Below, one piece after another: positions 51,783 to 60,392 of a stretch of 64,000 nucleotides of DNA. Made by a program: the position numbers and the translations under genes. Numbering within the stretch: the stretch's first letter is position 1; each line of letters begins with the position of its first letter. A model generated the notes under the pieces. The model did not search any database. It was not told the origin of the DNA and was given only the letters and a program-made list of their open reading frames with translations. The DNA is from CADEED01 sp964444835 (GTDB taxonomy: Bacteria > Pseudomonadota > Gammaproteobacteria > Steroidobacterales > Steroidobacteraceae), in the NCBI GenBank assembly GCA_964444835.1, contig CAYUIT010000004.1, forward strand, positions 1 to 64,000, read 5' to 3'.

Positions 51783-54488
51783 TTAGGCGGCGGCGACGCG
51801 TTGGTCGAGTTCTTGGCGGAGGCGTTGCTGTAGCCGAGTGCCGGCCGCTTCGTCGAGCGGCTGCCCGTTGAGGGCGGCGACGTAGAACACGTCTTCGGCA
51901 CGCTCGCCGACGGTCATGATCTTGGCGGCAAGCAAATCGACACGCTCTTGCATCAGCACTTTGCCGATGTCGCACAGAAGCCCAGGGCGATCGCCCGCGA
52001 CGATCTCGAGTACCGAGCGCCGGTTCCGCTCGTCCGTCGAGACCGAGATCTGCATCGATGTTCTAAACGAGCGATGTTGGCGCGGGGCGCGGCGCGACAC
52101 GGCCAGCGGTGTTTCGTCGGTATTGCGCAAGCTTGTCCACAGCGCGCGCTCGATCTCGCCTAAGCGCTCCGTGTCGGTGATCGCGGTGCCGTCTTCTTCG
52201 AGCACATGATAGAGATCGAGTCCGAAACCGTCGCCGGTTGGCGTGATGCGCGCATCCACAATGTTGAGGCCGAGCTGATCCAGCACGGCCGTGGTCCGCG
52301 CGAAACTGTTGTAGCGATGCGGTGCGAACGTCAAGATTGCCGTCGTGCCGCGCTCGCTTTGCCCCTGCACGGCCACAATGGGCTCCTCGCTGCCGGGCTC
52401 GTGATCCGCTAACAACTGCGTATGCCAAGCCACTTCTTCCGGCGTATGCCGTAAGAAGTACGATGTATTGAGCCGCGCCCAAGCGCGTTCGATTTCGGGC
52501 GCGGTGATCTTCCCGCCCGCCAACAACGCGATCCGCGCGTGGTCTTGGGTTTCGCGCATCAATTCATCTTGATCGACCGGGCTCTCGAGCCCGCGGCGGA
52601 GTGCGCGCTTGACGCGCTCGAAGAACTCGTGAAACAACGAGGCCTTCCACGAGTTCCACAGCTTGGGATTCGTGCCACGGACGTCCGCGGCCGTGAGTAC
52701 ATACAGGTAGTCGAGGTGCGTTTCGTCGCCGACCTTGCGGGCGAACTCGTTGATGACGGTAGGATCGGAGATGTCCTGTTTCTGCGCGGTCACGGAGAGC
52801 TCGAGGTGATTGCGCACTAACCACGCCACCATGCGTGCGTCGTAGCGCGACAGTCCTTGTTCGAGACAGAAGGCCTCGGCATCGACTGCGCCCAGGACGG
52901 AATGATCGCCTCCGCGGCCTTTCGCGATGTCGTGGAATAGCGCAGCCAAGTAAATGAGCTCCGGCTTGGGCAGTTGCTGCATCACGGCTGACAACTGCGG
53001 CAGCTCGTGGTTGTAGCGCTCGAGCGCCAAGCGTCGCAAATTGCTCACTACGAACAAGGTGTGCGCGTCGACGGTGTACGCATGGAACAGGTCGTACTGC
53101 ATGCGACCCACGATGCGCCCGAACGCTGGGATGTAGCGGCCGAGCACACCATACGTGTTCATGCGGCGCAGCTCGTGCGTGACGCCAGCGGGGGCGCGTA
53201 GGATTTCCAGGAACAACCGATGATGGCGCGGGTTCTGTCGAAACTCCTCGTCGATGAGCCACAAGCTCTTCGACACGGCGCGCATCGTCGATGCGCGGAC
53301 ACCCTTGATCTCAGGGTTCTGCTGGAGCACGACAAACAACTCGAGTAGAGCGGATGGCGTGCGCGAGAAGAGATCCTCGTGAGTCGCCTCGAGATACTCA
53401 TTGCGCACTTGAAAGCGCGGCGACAAGGGGCGCGGCGCCTCGCTCTCGCTCAGGATGGCCTCGCGGAACAACTGCAGCAGCAGTTCGTTGAGTAGGCTCA
53501 CGTCCATCACGGTGCGGTAGTAGCGCTGCATGAACTGTTCAACCGCCAGCGTGTAGCTCGCATCCTCGTAGCCGAAGGTTTGCGCCAGCTTGATCTGGTG
53601 GTCGAACAGCAGTCGATCTTCACGGCGATTCGTGAGCACATGCAATCCGAAGCGCACTTTCCACAAGAACGCCTGCGCTTGTTTCAATTTCCGCAGCTCG
53701 GATTGCGACAAGAATCCATGTGTCGCGAGCTCATCGAGCGAATCGGCACCAAAGTGCCGCTTCGCGACCCACGCGATGGTCTGGATGTCGCGCAGCCCAC
53801 CAGGCCCCGTTTTCACGTTCGGCTCGAGGTTGTACGCCGTGTCGTTCGCTTTCGCGTGTCGCTCGAGTTGCTCGGCCACTTTCGCCGCGAAGAATTCGTC
53901 GACGGGCCAAATATGCTCCGGGCCCACGGCATCGCGCATCGTTGCTAACAATTCTGCCGAGCCTGCGATCAATCGCGACTCGATCAAGGTGGTCATGACC
54001 CCCGCGTCGGCCGCAGCTTCCTCGGCGCACTGGGCCACCGTCCGCACGCTGTTGCCGACCTCGAGATTGATATCCCACAGGAAAGTGACGAACTGTTCGA
54101 TCGTGCCGCGGCCGGCGTCATCCGCTTGTTCCGGCACCAACACGAGGATGTCGACGTCTGACGCTGGGTGCAATTCGCCGCGCCCGTAACCGCCGACCGC
54201 AGCGAGTGCCCAGGTCGGCTGCGTCGGCGCGACCCGGCTCAACCAAACTTCGCGCAGCACGACATCGATGACATCGGCGCGGGCGCACACGAGCGACTCC
54301 ACAGGTTCATCGGCCTGAAAGCGTGCTAACAGATCCGCCTGAGCTTCTTGAAGCGCGCTGCGAAAGCTCTCGGCTGAATGCTGCGCCTCGGCGAGCCGCT
54401 GCGGGAGTCGCTCGAGCCAAGGCCAAGGGGTGTGACGGAGTGAAGCGCCGGTGGGGCCAACCGAGAGATCGTCTTCGTTCCGCGCCAT
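51783..54488 (-). CDS. glnD: Bifunctional PII uridylyltransferase/uridylyl-removing enzyme
   Basis: Glutamine sensor that uridylylates PII when nitrogen is scarce and removes UMP when it is plentiful. 901 residues, the normal size. Nucleotidyltransferase motif AVGGYGRGELHPASDVDIL (about 97-115), the GlnD-adenylyltransferase linker TGPGGLRDIQTI, HD domain with LAALFHDIAKGRGGDHSVLG, and two C-terminal ACT domains starting near FAPHRYNSFARTTAVLDQLG and VLEIVAGDRPGLLCDIGKVL. All intact. Confidence 0.97.
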   Translation of the reverse strand: MARNEDDLSVGPTGASLRHTPWPWLERLPQRLAEAQHSAESFRSALQEAQADLLARFQADEPVESLVCARADVIDVVLREVWLSRVAPTQPTWALAAVGGYGRGELHPASDVDILVLVPEQADDAGRGTIEQFVTFLWDINLEVGNSVRTVAQCAEEAAADAGVMTTLIESRLIAGSAELLATMRDAVGPEHIWPVDEFFAAKVAEQLERHAKANDTAYNLEPNVKTGPGGLRDIQTIAWVAKRHFGADSLDELATHGFLSQSELRKLKQAQAFLWKVRFGLHVLTNRREDRLLFDHQIKLAQTFGYEDASYTLAVEQFMQRYYRTVMDVSLLNELLLQLFREAILSESEAPRPLSPRFQVRNEYLEATHEDLFSRTPSALLELFVVLQQNPEIKGVRASTMRAVSKSLWLIDEEFRQNPRHHRLFLEILRAPAGVTHELRRMNTYGVLGRYIPAFGRIVGRMQYDLFHAYTVDAHTLFVVSNLRRLALERYNHELPQLSAVMQQLPKPELIYLAALFHDIAKGRGGDHSVLGAVDAEAFCLEQGLSRYDARMVAWLVRNHLELSVTAQKQDISDPTVINEFARKVGDETHLDYLYVLTAADVRGTNPKLWNSWKASLFHEFFERVKRALRRGLESPVDQDELMRETQDHARIALLAGGKITAPEIERAWARLNTSYFLRHTPEEVAWHTQLLADHEPGSEEPIVAVQGQSERGTTAILTFAPHRYNSFARTTAVLDQLGLNIVDARITPTGDGFGLDLYHVLEEDGTAITDTERLGEIERALWTSLRNTDETPLAVSRRAPRQHRSFRTSMQISVSTDERNRRSVLEIVAGDRPGLLCDIGKVLMQERVDLLAAKIMTVGERAEDVFYVAALNGQPLDEAAGTRLQQRLRQELDQRVAAA

Positions 54489-54528
54489 GGGCTCCTGTCA
54501 GCACACGCCAAGCGTGTGGATTGAGTTG

Positions 54529-55314
54529 TTAGTGAGGGCTACGAGCGCCAAGCGTCAACACTTCGACGCCTGTCTGCGTGACCAGGATCGTGTGCTCCCA
54601 TTGCGCCGACAAGGAGTGGTCCTTCGTGACGACGGTCCAGCCGTCGGCGAGGAGGCGAACGTGGCGTTTGCCGGCATTCACCATCGGCTCCACGGTGAAC
54701 GTCATGCCTGCTTTGATCTCGATGCCGGTGTCGGGCTGCCCGTAGTGCAAGATTTGCGGATCCTCGTGATACACGCGACCGATGCCGTGCCCGCAGTACT
54801 CACGGACCACCGAAAAATTCTGCGCCTCAACAAAACTCTGAATCGCATGACCGATGTCGCCGAGACGCGCGCCCGGTTTGACGACGCGAATGCCGCGCCA
54901 CATCGCTTCGTGACAAACATCGCTCAGACGTTGCGCCTGCGCCGAGGGCTTGCCAACAAAGTACATGCGACTGGTATCGCCGTGAAAACCCTCGCGAATG
55001 ACGGTCACGTCGATGTTGATGATGTCGCCGCTGCGCAGCACTTTATCGTTCGGGATCCCGTGGCAAACGACATGGTTCACCGACGCGCAAATGGTCTTGG
55101 GAAAGCCGCGGTAGTTCAGATTGGCCGGAACGGTGCCCTGGACGTTGACGATGTAGTCGTGGCAGATCCGGTCCAGCTCCTCGGTGGTGACCCCAGGCTT
55201 GACGTAGTCGCCGATCATGTCGAGGACCTCTGCCGCCAGGCGGCCCGCCACCCGCATTTTCTCCTGCTCGGACGGGGACTTAACCGTGATGTACTGGCCG
55301 ACTCGAGAATCCAT
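54529..55314 (-). CDS. map: Methionine aminopeptidase, type I
   Basis: Removes the initiator Met from new proteins. 261 residues. Metal ligands are visible in IDVTVIREGFHGDTSRMYFV (two Asp), CGHGIGRVYHEDP (His), FTVEPMVNAGK and WEHTILVT (two Glu). It is divergent from rpsB with a 223-base gap, the standard arrangement. Confidence 0.97.
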   Translation of the reverse strand: MDSRVGQYITVKSPSEQEKMRVAGRLAAEVLDMIGDYVKPGVTTEELDRICHDYIVNVQGTVPANLNYRGFPKTICASVNHVVCHGIPNDKVLRSGDIINIDVTVIREGFHGDTSRMYFVGKPSAQAQRLSDVCHEAMWRGIRVVKPGARLGDIGHAIQSFVEAQNFSVVREYCGHGIGRVYHEDPQILHYGQPDTGIEIKAGMTFTVEPMVNAGKRHVRLLADGWTVVTKDHSLSAQWEHTILVTQTGVEVLTLGARSPH

Positions 55315-55333
55315 GGTGGGGCGACGTAACGCG

Positions 55334-55362
55334 TTGTTTCGACGGGGAACTCATGGTATAAA
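55334..55362 (+). promoter_or_regulatory. Sigma-70 promoter of the rpsB operon
   Basis: TTGTTT (55334-55339), a 17-base spacer and TATAAA (55357-55362). The GC-rich discriminator GCGCGGCC follows, typical of stringently controlled ribosomal promoters. The predicted start near 55370 leaves a leader of about 168 bases before rpsB; long leaders here can carry an S2 autoregulatory structure, but I cannot fold it convincingly by eye. Confidence 0.8.
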
Positions 55363-55537
55363 GCGCGGCCTTTTTTGGCAAACAATCCACACGCGCAGTC
55401 GGTCGGGCCGTTCGCGGCCTGCAAACGAGTGGTGGGGTGTCCTCGAACGTCAGTGTTCCGGCCGGGTGGCCTGGATACGGTTTGTGGGATCACCGCTCGG
55501 TCCGCGCGGAGGCCTAACCCTACAAGGAGATATTTTC

Positions 55538-56527
55538 ATGGCCAGCGTGTCCATGCGACAGATGCTGGAAGCGGGTGTTCATTTCGGACATCAAACTCGC
55601 TTCTGGAACCCGAAGATGGCTCAGTTCATTTTCGGCGAGCGCAACAAGATCCACATCATCAATCTCGAAAAGACGCAGCCGTTGTACACGGAAGCTGCGA
55701 ACTTCGTGAAGAGCGTCGTGGCCGATGGCGGCACCGTGCTGTTCGTCGGCACGAAGCGCTCCGCGCGCGATCCGATTCAGAAGGAAGCGGCGCGCTGCGA
55801 GATGCCCTATGTCAACCAGCGTTGGCTCGGCGGCATGCTCACCAACTTCAAGACGATTCGTCAGTCGATTAAGCGGCTCACGGATCTCACCGAGATGAGC
55901 GAGAACGGCACGCTCGGCAAGCGTGGCAAGAAAGAAGCCACGATGATGCGGCGTGAGATGGAGAAGCTCGAGCGCAGCTTGGGCGGTATCAAGCAGATGG
56001 ACTCGCTGCCGGACGTGCTGTTCGTCATCGATGTCGGTCACGAGAAGATCGCGATCCACGAAGCGAAGACGCTCGGGATTCCGGTCGTCGCAGTCGTCGA
56101 CACCAATTGCTCGCCTGAGAACGTCGACTACGTGATCCCGGGTAACGACGACGCCATGCGCGCGATTCAGCTGTACGCCGCTGGCATCGCGGATGCGGTC
56201 ATCGAAGGCAAGGCGCAGGTGCCGCAAGTGGCGGTCGGCGAGGACGACTTCGTCGAGCTCGACGAGCAAGGCAACCCGAAGAAGAAGGGTCCGCGCGGTC
56301 GTGCGCCGAAGCCTGCCGCAGCGGTTCGCGCGAAGCGTGCGCCGGCCTCGGCAGCGCGCCGTCGGCCCGTCATGCCGAGCATCGCGGCCGATGTGGTCGA
56401 CGATGTCGGTGATGAAGTAGCGGTCGATGCAGTTCCGGGTGCGTCGGCCTCGGCGCCGCGGCCCGGTCGCGGCGGCACGGGTGGTCCGCGCCGCGGCGGT
56501 GGTGCGGGTGGTCGCGGTCGCGGCTAA
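55538..56527 (+). CDS. rpsB: 30S ribosomal protein S2 with long C-terminal tail
   Basis: Small-subunit protein required for S1 binding. The start at 55538 (MASVSMRQMLEAGVHFGHQT) follows a strong AAGGAGA site; the frame extends upstream through the leader without meaning. Core 1-228 is canonical (RFWNPKMAQFIFGERNKIHI, NQRWLGGMLTNFKTIRQSI). The protein is 329 residues against 241 in E. coli: the last hundred form a basic segment (about 247-277), an acidic patch (282-300) and a Gly/Arg tail (308-329, RGGTGGPRRGGGAGGRGRG). tsf follows after 32 bases. Confidence 0.97.
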   Translation: MASVSMRQMLEAGVHFGHQTRFWNPKMAQFIFGERNKIHIINLEKTQPLYTEAANFVKSVVADGGTVLFVGTKRSARDPIQKEAARCEMPYVNQRWLGGMLTNFKTIRQSIKRLTDLTEMSENGTLGKRGKKEATMMRREMEKLERSLGGIKQMDSLPDVLFVIDVGHEKIAIHEAKTLGIPVVAVVDTNCSPENVDYVIPGNDDAMRAIQLYAAGIADAVIEGKAQVPQVAVGEDDFVELDEQGNPKKKGPRGRAPKPAAAVRAKRAPASAARRRPVMPSIAADVVDDVGDEVAVDAVPGASASAPRPGRGGTGGPRRGGGAGGRGRG

Positions 56528-56559
56528 CAACTGCCGCAAGGCAAGCGATAGGTGAAGCA

Positions 56560-57453
56560 ATGAACATTACTGCAGAGTCGGTCAAGCAGCTGCGCGAGCG
56601 CACGGGCGCCGGCATGATGGAGTGCAAGAAGGCGCTCGTCGAAGCGAACGGCGATCTCGATGCCGCCGCAGAGTTGATGCGCAAGCAAGGCCTCGCCAAG
56701 GCTGACAAAAAAGCGTCGCGCGTGGCCGCTGAGGGCATCGTCGTCGTTGCGAAGTCGGCTGACGGTCGTGCTGCGGCGATGATCGAGATCAATTGCGAGA
56801 CGGATTTCGTCGCCCGTGGCGATGATTTTGTCGGTTTCGCAAACAGCGTCGGTCAAGTGGCAATTGCCGCGAAGCCTGCAAATCTCGACGCACTGAACGC
56901 GCTCAAGTTGCCGTCCGGCGAAACGGTCGACGAGTTCCGGCGCGCGCTCGTTGCCAAGATCGGCGAAAACATCACGGTCCGCCGCTTCGCGTTGGTGAGT
57001 GCGCCCACGCATCTCGGCGCGTATGTCCACGGCAGCAAGAAGGCGGCGTTGGTCGCGCTCGAGGGTGGCGAAGCCGCCGTTGCGCACGATCTGGCGATGC
57101 ACGTGACGGCGAGCAAGCCGGCGTATTTGTCGGTGAACGACGTGCCGGCGGACGTGGTTGCGAAGGAGCGTGAGATCGAGACAGCGAAGGCGTTGGGCGA
57201 AGGCAAGCCTGCGGACATCGTTGCGAAGATGGTTGAGGGCCGGTTGCGCAAGTCGTTCGCCGAGATCACGTTGCTCGGCCAGCCGTTCGTCAAGGATCCC
57301 GATGTGACGATCGAGAAGCTCTTGAAGACCGCCAAGGCGCAAGTCGTTGCGTTCGAGCGCTACGAGGTCGGCGACGGCATCGAGAAAAAGAAGGATGACT
57401 TCGTTGGTGAAGTCATGGCTCAAGTCAAGAGCAGCTCCGGCGCCAAGCACTAG
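56560..57453 (+). CDS. tsf: Elongation factor Ts
   Basis: Guanine-nucleotide exchange factor for EF-Tu. 297 residues. N-terminal UBA-like domain with LRERTGAGMMECKKALVEAN and the EF-Tu-contact motif ETDFVARGDDF, followed by two core subdomains. Co-transcribed with rpsB; an intrinsic terminator follows 20 bases after its stop. Confidence 0.97.
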   Translation: MNITAESVKQLRERTGAGMMECKKALVEANGDLDAAAELMRKQGLAKADKKASRVAAEGIVVVAKSADGRAAAMIEINCETDFVARGDDFVGFANSVGQVAIAAKPANLDALNALKLPSGETVDEFRRALVAKIGENITVRRFALVSAPTHLGAYVHGSKKAALVALEGGEAAVAHDLAMHVTASKPAYLSVNDVPADVVAKEREIETAKALGEGKPADIVAKMVEGRLRKSFAEITLLGQPFVKDPDVTIEKLLKTAKAQVVAFERYEVGDGIEKKKDDFVGEVMAQVKSSSGAKH

Positions 57454-57473
57454 GCCGGAGGCCAGCCAGAATG

Positions 57474-57504
57474 AAAACCCCGCGTCAGGCGGGGTTTTCT
57501 TTAT
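57474..57504 (+). terminator. Rho-independent terminator after tsf
   Basis: AAAACCCCGC (57474-57483) pairs with GCGGGGTTTT (57489-57498) around the loop GTCAG, followed by CTTT. It separates rpsB-tsf from pyrH. Because the stem begins with an A-run it could also act on the other strand. Confidence 0.9.
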
Positions 57505-57555
57505 GGCACACTCGAAAGATCGAATGCGTCCGTCACGGCGGGCGAGGGGGAAAGA

Positions 57556-58284
57556 ATGACCGGTAAGGGTCAGACGCGCTACAAGCGAATTTTGGTCAAG
57601 TTGTCTGGTGAGGCGTTGCTCGGCACCACCGATTATGGGATCGATCCGGCCGTCTTGAAGCGGATCGCGGGCGAAATCATCGAGATTCAGTCGATGGGAG
57701 TGCAGGTCGCGTGTGTCATCGGCGGCGGCAATATCTTTCGCGGCGCTGGTCTTGCGCGGGCGGGGATGGATCGCATCACGGCCGATCACATGGGAATGCT
57801 GGCGACCGTGATGAACGCGTTGGCGTTGCAAGATGCCTTGGAGAGCGTTGGCGCGTTCGCGCGCGTGATGAGCGCGATTCGCATCAACGAGGTGTGTGAG
57901 GACTACATACGGCGCCGCGCCGTGCGGCATCTCGAGAAGAACCGCGTCGTCGTGTTCGCAGCCGGCACGGGCAATCCGTTCTTCACGACCGACACGGCGG
58001 CTGCCCTGCGCGCCATCGAGATCAACGCGGAAGTGCTGCTCAAGGCCACCAAGGTCAACGGCATCTACGACAGCGATCCGATGAAGAATCCGGGCGCCAA
58101 GCGCTATGCGCGCCTCACGTATGATCAAGTGTTGAACGATCGCCTGAACGTCATGGATGCCACGGCGATCGTGATGTGCCGCGACAACTCGTTGCCGCTG
58201 CAAGTCTTCAATTTGAACAATGTCGGCGATCTGCCGCGCGTCGTGCGTGGTGAGGATCTCGGCACGGTCGTAACTAACGACTAA
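57556..58284 (+). CDS. pyrH: UMP kinase
   Basis: Phosphorylates UMP to UDP; allosteric hexamer. 242 residues with ILVKLSGEALLGTTDYGIDP, VIGGGNIFRGAGLARAGMDR, ATVMNALALQDAL and TGNPFFTTDTAAALRA, all characteristic. GAGGGGG lies upstream of the ATG. First gene after the tsf terminator. Confidence 0.97.
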   Translation: MTGKGQTRYKRILVKLSGEALLGTTDYGIDPAVLKRIAGEIIEIQSMGVQVACVIGGGNIFRGAGLARAGMDRITADHMGMLATVMNALALQDALESVGAFARVMSAIRINEVCEDYIRRRAVRHLEKNRVVVFAAGTGNPFFTTDTAAALRAIEINAEVLLKATKVNGIYDSDPMKNPGAKRYARLTYDQVLNDRLNVMDATAIVMCRDNSLPLQVFNLNNVGDLPRVVRGEDLGTVVTND

Positions 58285-58307
58285 GCGTCGTTTGTTCGGG
58301 AGTCGGT

Positions 58308-58865
58308 ATGCTTGATGACATCAAAAAGGACGCAGCCCAGCGGATGGCGAAATGCGTCGAAATGTTCCAGGGCGATTTGCGGAAGTTGCGGACAGGTCGG
58401 GCGCACCCTTCGCTGGTCGAGAACGTGAAGGTCGACTACTACGGTTCCGACGTGCCGCTGAAGCAAGTCGCGAACATCGCGGTCGAAGACGCACGCACGC
58501 TGGCGATCTCCCCGTGGGAGAAGAACATGGTGTCGGCGATCGAGAAGGCCATTCACAAATCCGATTTGGGCCTCACGCCGATGACGGCGGGCACCGTGAT
58601 TCGCGTGCCGCTGCCGCCCCTGACGGAAGAGCGTCGCCGCGACATCACGAAAGTGGTGCGTGCGGATGCCGAAAACGCTCGAGTTGCCGTTCGGAACGTG
58701 CGGCGCGATGTCATCAGCGACGTCAAGGAAGCGCTCAAGGAGAAGATGATCACGCAAGACGATGAGAAGCGCGCCGAAGTCGACATTCAGAAGCTGACCG
58801 ACAAATACGTTGCTGAAATCGATCAGCAGTTGGCGGCCAAAGAAAAAGAGATCATGCAAGTCTAG
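58308..58865 (+). CDS. frr: Ribosome recycling factor
   Basis: Splits post-termination ribosomes with EF-G. 185 residues, exact family length. LRKLRTGRAHPSLVENVKVD and IRVPLPPLTEERRRDITKVV are conserved signatures. 23 bases after pyrH. Confidence 0.97.
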   Translation: MLDDIKKDAAQRMAKCVEMFQGDLRKLRTGRAHPSLVENVKVDYYGSDVPLKQVANIAVEDARTLAISPWEKNMVSAIEKAIHKSDLGLTPMTAGTVIRVPLPPLTEERRRDITKVVRADAENARVAVRNVRRDVISDVKEALKEKMITQDDEKRAEVDIQKLTDKYVAEIDQQLAAKEKEIMQV

Positions 58866-58867
58866 GC

Positions 58868-59596
58868 ATGAGTCTGCCGAAGCACATTGCGATCATCATG
58901 GACGGCAACGGGCGCTGGTCGACAGCGCGCGGGCAGCCGCGCCATTTGGGGCACAAGGATGGCATCCGCCCGGTGCGCATGTGCATCGAGGAATGTGCGC
59001 GTCGCGGCATTCCGGCGCTCACGTTATTCGCGTTCTCGAGCGAGAACTGGCGGCGCCCCGCCGAGGAAGTTGGCAGCTTGATGTCGCTGTTCATGGATGC
59101 GCTCGACCGGGAAGTCGCGGAGCTGCACAAGAACGGCGTGCGTCTGCGCTTCATCGGGGATCGTCATCAGCTCTCGGTCAAGCTGCAAGCGCGCATGAAC
59201 GAAGCAGAACACATGATGGCGGCTAACAACCGCTTGCGTTTGCAGGTCGCCGTGAGTTACGGCGGCCGTTGGGACATCGTCTGCGCGGCGCGCCATTTGG
59301 CGCGTGCCGTCGCCTCGGGCAGCATGCGCGTCGAGGATATTGATGAGGCTGCGTTCTCCACGGCACTCGAATTGCGCGATGTGCCGGAGCCTGATTTATT
59401 CATTCGCACCGGCGGTGAGCACCGCATCAGCAATTTCTTGCTGTGGAACTTGGCGTACACCGAGCTACATTTCACCGACGTTTTGTGGCCCGATTTTGAC
59501 GTGCCGCATCTCGAGGAAGCGTTGGCGGCGTTTGCGCGTCGCGAGCGACGCTTCGGGCAAACGGCCGATCAAGTCGGGACGTCGCGCCGTGCTTAA
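58868..59596 (+). CDS. uppS: Undecaprenyl diphosphate synthase
   Basis: cis-Prenyltransferase making the C55 lipid carrier for peptidoglycan. 242 residues. Catalytic Asp12 in HIAIIMDGNGRWSTARG, then FAFSSENWRRP and the C-terminal PDLFIRTGGEHRISNFLLW. Two bases after frr; overlaps cdsA by eight bases. Confidence 0.97.
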   Translation: MSLPKHIAIIMDGNGRWSTARGQPRHLGHKDGIRPVRMCIEECARRGIPALTLFAFSSENWRRPAEEVGSLMSLFMDALDREVAELHKNGVRLRFIGDRHQLSVKLQARMNEAEHMMAANNRLRLQVAVSYGGRWDIVCAARHLARAVASGSMRVEDIDEAAFSTALELRDVPEPDLFIRTGGEHRISNFLLWNLAYTELHFTDVLWPDFDVPHLEEALAAFARRERRFGQTADQVGTSRRA

Positions 59597-60392
59597 GCAA
59601 CGCGTGATCACGGCAGTGCTGCTCGTAGCAGTGCTGCTTGGAGTACTGCTGCTGCTGCCCCCGGCGGCTGCCGTGGTGCTCTTCTCGTTGATCATCTTGG
59701 CGGGTGCGTGGGAATGGGCGGGCTTCATTCGCAGCGACTCGAAAGCGGTGCGGCTCGCATTCACGCTCGTGGTCGCACTCGCACTGTGGTTTGCATATCG
59801 CTACGCGCTCGATATTCCGACGCTCGTCGGGGTGCTGTGGGGCGCATTGGCTTGGTGGTTGTTAGCGCTCGCGTGGATTTGCTTTGCGCCGCTATCGGTG
59901 TCGCCTTGGTCGGCGGCGCTCGCCGGCTTGATGGCGCTCGTCCCTGCCTGGATGGCACTGGTGTACCTCTGTGTGGCGGTGCCGAACGGGCGCATCTGGG
60001 CGCTCTTCACGCTCGCGTTGACCTGGGCGGCTGATACCGGCGCGTTCTTTGCCGGCCGTCGATTGGGCCGCACCCCGCTCGCACCGCGCGTATCGCCAAA
60101 GAAAACCTGGGAAGGTGTCGCGGGCGGCCTGCTGTTGAGCGGTGCAACGGGCGCGGTCGGCGCGCAGTTCTTCGGTCTGCCCACGGGCGTGTTTGTCCTG
60201 TTGTGCGTCGGGGTCGCGGCGATTTCGATCGTTGGCGACTTGACCGAGAGCATGTTGAAGCGCGCCGTGGGTTTGAAGGACAGCGGCTGGCTGTTTCCGG
60301 GCCACGGGGGCGTTCTCGATCGCATCGACAGTGTGACGGCGGCTGCGCCCGCATTGTTGTTAGGCCTGTTGCTGCTGAGGATCGTATCGTGA
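59589..60392 (+). CDS. cdsA: Phosphatidate cytidylyltransferase
   Basis: Inner-membrane enzyme making CDP-diacylglycerol. I choose GTG 59589 because it gives MLKQRVITAVLLVAVLL, the start seen across the family, and 267 residues; the frame upstream runs inside uppS. About eight membrane helices and the CdsA signature in SPKKTWEGVAGGL and SIVGDLTESMLKRAVGLKDS GHGGVLDRIDS. Confidence 0.95.
   Translation: MLKQRVITAVLLVAVLLGVLLLLPPAAAVVLFSLIILAGAWEWAGFIRSDSKAVRLAFTLVVALALWFAYRYALDIPTLVGVLWGALAWWLLALAWICFAPLSVSPWSAALAGLMALVPAWMALVYLCVAVPNGRIWALFTLALTWAADTGAFFAGRRLGRTPLAPRVSPKKTWEGVAGGLLLSGATGAVGAQFFGLPTGVFVLLCVGVAAISIVGDLTESMLKRAVGLKDSGWLFPGHGGVLDRIDSVTAAAPALLLGLLLLRIVS

Noticed and set aside
55520..56560. 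346-codon minus-strand frame opposite rpsB
   Set aside because: Antisense shadow; rpsB is certain and the translation has no family features.
56524..58203. 559-codon minus-strand frame across tsf and pyrH
   Set aside because: It is antisense to two unmistakable genes and spans the tsf terminator; no domain is recognisable.
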